Part shown: piece by piece, positions 15,070 through 16,932 of the stretch
Position numbering within the stretch: the stretch's first letter is position 1
Layout: the number at the start of each line of letters is the position of its first letter
DNA from: Coriobacteriia bacterium
GTDB taxonomy: Bacteria; Actinomycetota; Coriobacteriia; WRKU01; WQUG01
DNA length: 16,932 bases
NCBI GenBank assembly: GCA_009785705.1
Contig: WQVS01000017.1
Location: 1 to 16,932, forward strand
Direction: 5' to 3'
Translations under genes and position numbers: made by a program
The notes under the pieces: model-generated
Database searches by the model: none
Told to the model about the DNA's origin: nothing
What the model saw: only the letters and a program-made list of their open reading frames with translations

Positions 15070-15097
15070 TCAAGGTTAGAAAACGTCTTGCTTTGTC

Positions 15098-15607
15098 CTA
15101 TGCCTGTGTTTGTGTCCAGCCCCACACAGAGGGAGCCCATACATTACCATTGATTACAGACTTCCAAACAATGCCATGATAGGTGACAAGGTCACCCGTG
15201 CTGTAAGCATCGTGTCCACCTGTCGGTTGAATCCACAGTGGAGCTGCGCTTGTTGTCTCCTCTTCTGTTCCTAGTGCACGAAACAGTGCGGGAGTGTTCC
15301 CTGGCATCCAGTCGGCCTGTGACCTATGGTCTTGCTGTACTCTATACACAATGCCACCATGCAGAACAAGTTGGTTAGCTCTGTAGTCCATATTCGCCTG
15401 CCACTCATCAATAAGTGAGGTCAGTTCTGCTATTTGTTCATCGGTCGCATTGTCTAACAAGGCATAACGAGCTGCCTCAAAAGTGCTCATGCCGTTAGTG
15501 AAGTCAATGCGCTGCGTAGGTTCGCTGCCATCTCTTGTTCGCACATTAACGCTTGATGTCACATTGCCTTCTGCATCTGTGATCTCTCGAATAATTATCA
15601 ATCTCAT
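15098..15607 (-). CDS. Phage-type protein with two carbohydrate-binding (CBM5/12-like) modules
   Basis: A 169-residue protein. The N-terminal 65 residues are of unknown type. Two copies of a chitin-binding-like module follow: about 67-112 (NQLVLHGGIVYRV, then DWMPGNTPALFRAL) and about 123-165 (YSTGDLVTYHGIVWKS, then VWAPSVWGWTQ). Both follow the W...Y..GD.V.Y.G..Y....W.P....W plan of ChiC/CBM5/12 domains. Such modules occur in phage tail-fibre and accessory tail proteins and probably help bind the cell-wall glycan. The ATG at 15607 is preferred over the upstream ones because GGAG lies six bases before it; a start at 15613 would overlap the upstream stop as ATGA. It is the last gene of the cluster. 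Confidence 0.8.
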   Translation of the reverse strand: MRLIIIREITDAEGNVTSSVNVRTRDGSEPTQRIDFTNGMSTFEAARYALLDNATDEQIAELTSLIDEWQANMDYRANQLVLHGGIVYRVQQDHRSQADWMPGNTPALFRALGTEEETTSAAPLWIQPTGGHDAYSTGDLVTYHGIVWKSVINGNVWAPSVWGWTQTQA

Positions 15608-15609
15608 GC

Positions 15610-16059
15610 TCATCTCCAAATCTCTGTAAAGCCCCATGGATCGCCACTAACATTCCAGCCAGGGGCATCTATATCCATATAGATATGCCACGGCCTATCT
15701 ATAAAAATGCTATCTGCAGGCATTTCATCGCCAATATGCACAGTTACATGTCCTCCACCACTGTCATGAATGTCCCATAAATAGTTTTCATCTATACTGA
15801 AGCTCTCAATAATGCCCGATGCGTAGCTGCCACCAAATGAGCGAAGCCAGCCATCTACAGGCCACTCATCGCCTCGTATTCTGTCTCCTCTGTAATCAGG
15901 ATTATCGATTGTAGAGATTGCTACCGCATAAGGCCGTTGTTTAACCTGCATGCCTGCTTTCTCAAATATCGTCTTGCCGCGATTAGCGAGGCGCGTAAAT
16001 TCACGCCCCTTAGCTGCTAATCGTGATATGTTGCGACCTCGTGTCGCTATGCGTGCCAT
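15610..16059 (-). CDS. Phage hypothetical protein with N-terminal basic ten-residue repeats
   Basis: A 149-residue protein of unknown function. The N-terminus consists of three ten-residue repeats, RIATRGRNIS, RLAAKGREFT and RLANRGKTIF (3-32), strongly basic and probably helical. The rest (about 40-149) is a Trp/Asp/Gly-rich domain with aromatic-rich ends (DRPWHIYMDIDAPGW, GDPWGFTEIW), suggestive of a small beta-sandwich. The ATG has GGGAGG 8 nt upstream and starts 3 nt after the preceding gene's stop, so the genes are cotranscribed. Its position between a tail/baseplate-type protein and a carbohydrate-binding protein suggests a minor tail or fibre-attachment component. Confidence 0.72.
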   Translation of the reverse strand: MARIATRGRNISRLAAKGREFTRLANRGKTIFEKAGMQVKQRPYAVAISTIDNPDYRGDRIRGDEWPVDGWLRSFGGSYASGIIESFSIDENYLWDIHDSGGGHVTVHIGDEMPADSIFIDRPWHIYMDIDAPGWNVSGDPWGFTEIWR

Positions 16060-16062
16060 GAG

Positions 16063-16638
16063 TTATTCCTCCCAATATAAGGTATTAGGATTTGCCAGCT
16101 GCACCGCATTGCTAGGAATGCCCGCTGTAGGATTTAGTTCTAGCTTGCCATTCCAAGTATCCCTATCATTGGATGACACATGGATGCCCGACTTGTTAAT
16201 GTGCTCTTCAATCATCTCTGCAATCTCTTTCGGCAGCGTGCTCTCACCATTCTCAGAGGTATACAAAGTCCATAGCCACATCAACAAATCAACTGAAACA
16301 GGCCTGAAATCAAGCTCTGTGATTGCATTGCTCACAAGATCAATTTCAAGACTGTTAGTGCTGATAGTAGTTTTGCCACTATATTGTCCAATAAGATTAA
16401 AAGCAAAGTGCTCACCATCAAGCATGTCTGCGGGAATGACGCACCTACCCTGCACTAGTTCCACTGGTCGAGGTGCTGGCAATTCTGCTCCTGTGAAAAG
16501 TACAAAAATCTTATCTGTGCCTTCCCAATTATCATCGAGCTCTAAAACAATCTCTACCTTCTCGTCTGCAGAAAAATCAATAGCAGCTTCAGGCTTCAAA
16601 AGAGCCTGTCCCTGCGCTTCAAAATGTACTTGTAACAT
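16063..16638 (-). CDS. Phage tail/baseplate-like structural protein
   Basis: A 191-residue protein. The N-terminal 100 residues (VHFEAQ near 4-9, EIVLELDDNWEGTDKIFVLF, then GQYSGKTTISTN) are a beta-rich domain like those at the start of phage baseplate-upper and tail-fibre proteins, where a D-W-E-G turn recurs. The C-terminal part (about 120-191) begins with an acidic helix and ends in an extended Asn/Pro-rich segment. The frame opens earlier at a TTG (16656), but the ATG at 16638 has AAGAAGG 7 nt upstream and is chosen. It precedes the 149-residue gene by 3 nt. The exact role is inferred from family resemblance and context. Confidence 0.72.
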   Translation of the reverse strand: MLQVHFEAQGQALLKPEAAIDFSADEKVEIVLELDDNWEGTDKIFVLFTGAELPAPRPVELVQGRCVIPADMLDGEHFAFNLIGQYSGKTTISTNSLEIDLVSNAITELDFRPVSVDLLMWLWTLYTSENGESTLPKEIAEMIEEHINKSGIHVSSNDRDTWNGKLELNPTAGIPSNAVQLANPNTLYWEE

Positions 16639-16689
16639 AAATTTACCTTCTTTCAAAAATCATCTGTATCAACCTACATCACAGCACTG

Positions 16690-16932
16690 TTAAATCGCTC
16701 GTAGCAAGCTGGTTGCAATCCATCCGCGCTGACCACCTACAGCAACTTGTCGCCAAGTGTGTCCACCAGCATTTCTAGTGGTTGTTGATACTTCTGTCAC
16801 TGTTGTGTTTATGTTTAAGGTCTGACGGATGGTGCCATTAGGCGTTGCCCTAAAGTTTGAACGTGCCGTAGTTCTAAACTGTCTAACTGGACTTGCCAGG
16901 TGAACTGCACTTACCCAGCCACCCCCTGTAGC
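16690..16932 (-). CDS. SH3b-domain phage protein (C-terminal fragment; 5' end outside window)
   Basis: The last 80 residues of a protein whose start lies beyond the right edge. It ends one bacterial SH3-like repeat (GGGWVSAVHLA) and contains a second complete one: FRATPNGTIRQTL, then TVTEVSTTTRNAGGHTWRQV and the closing GQRGWIATSLL, followed by TAA. Tandem SH3b repeats bind peptidoglycan and are typical of phage endolysins, tail-associated hydrolases and cell-wall amidases. A catalytic domain would be upstream, outside the window. It is followed after 51 nt by the baseplate-like gene in the same orientation. Confidence 0.75.
   Translation of the reverse strand, partial: ATGGGWVSAVHLASPVRQFRTTARSNFRATPNGTIRQTLNINTTVTEVSTTTRNAGGHTWRQVAVGGQRGWIATSLLRAI

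Larger units (their letters stand above)
14780..15097. other. Gene-poor host/phage junction region
   Basis: These 318 nt separate the chromosomal protease gene from the phage-type genes. They contain a perfect 22-bp palindrome (14918-14939) and the terminator-like hairpin at 15040-15069. A 33-codon plus-strand frame (14938-15036) opens with TTG and reads like coding sequence (LYEAEEELVSRGFVQVSEI) but has no convincing ribosome-binding site, so it may be a gene remnant. A TATAAG about 40 nt upstream of the protease start could be its -10 element. No tRNA is seen. A prophage attachment site, if there is one, would be expected here. Confidence 0.5.

Noticed and set aside
14922..15140. 72-codon minus-strand frame at the phage boundary
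   Set aside because: It starts inside the carbohydrate-binding gene in another frame, runs through the terminator-like hairpin and the palindrome, and has no ribosome-binding site.

Overview
The window looks like chromosomal DNA from a Gram-positive bacterium. The evidence is strong AGGAGG-type ribosome-binding sites, a lipobox lipoprotein, a large membrane-anchored surface protein with a low-complexity stalk, and an ECF-type (group II) vitamin transporter. Moderate GC, GTG starts and the gene families would fit a host-associated actinobacterium such as a coriobacterium. That placement is inference from general familiarity and was not tested.

Layout. Positions 1-3759 hold four minus-strand genes: the N-terminal two thirds of a zinc-dependent medium-chain alcohol dehydrogenase (1-641, running off the left edge), a purine nucleoside phosphorylase (793-1623), an unrecognised 216-residue protein (1745-2395), and an AAA/DUF4143 ATPase (2497-3759). 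The ATPase is preceded by two copies of a 31-bp element, one of them with a perfect inverted repeat. A structured inverted repeat lies in the leader of the dehydrogenase.

Positions 3915-11798 form one minus-strand operon under a cobalamin riboswitch (11577-11798). Reading downstream from the riboswitch, the genes are a 966-residue surface protein (transcobalamin-like DUF4430-type region, then a PQQ-like beta-propeller, stalk and membrane anchor), a DUF4430 lipoprotein on a Ser/Gly/Asn stalk, an ECF T component, a fused double ATPase, and an S component. Every gene overlaps the next by 4-28 nt. A hairpin just upstream of the first start codon would bury the Shine-Dalgarno sequence, which suggests translational control by the riboswitch. 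The most economical reading is a complete Gram-positive corrinoid acquisition machine: surface capture, lipoprotein hand-off, then ECF import. This is the most interesting system in the window.

Positions 11799-12082 are an AT-rich divergent regulatory region with three clear (perhaps four) repeats of 23-bp period in front of a second, quite different AAA/DUF4143 ATPase (12083-13372, plus strand). Convergent to it is a Ste24-type M48 membrane metalloprotease (13436-14779, minus).

The right end (15098-16932, minus) carries four phage structural-type genes: an SH3b-domain protein (partial), a tail/baseplate-like protein, a small protein with a basic ten-residue repeat, and a protein with two chitin/carbohydrate-binding-like modules. 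They end at a terminator-like hairpin. The host/phage junction must lie near 14780-15097, which also contains a perfect 22-bp palindrome.
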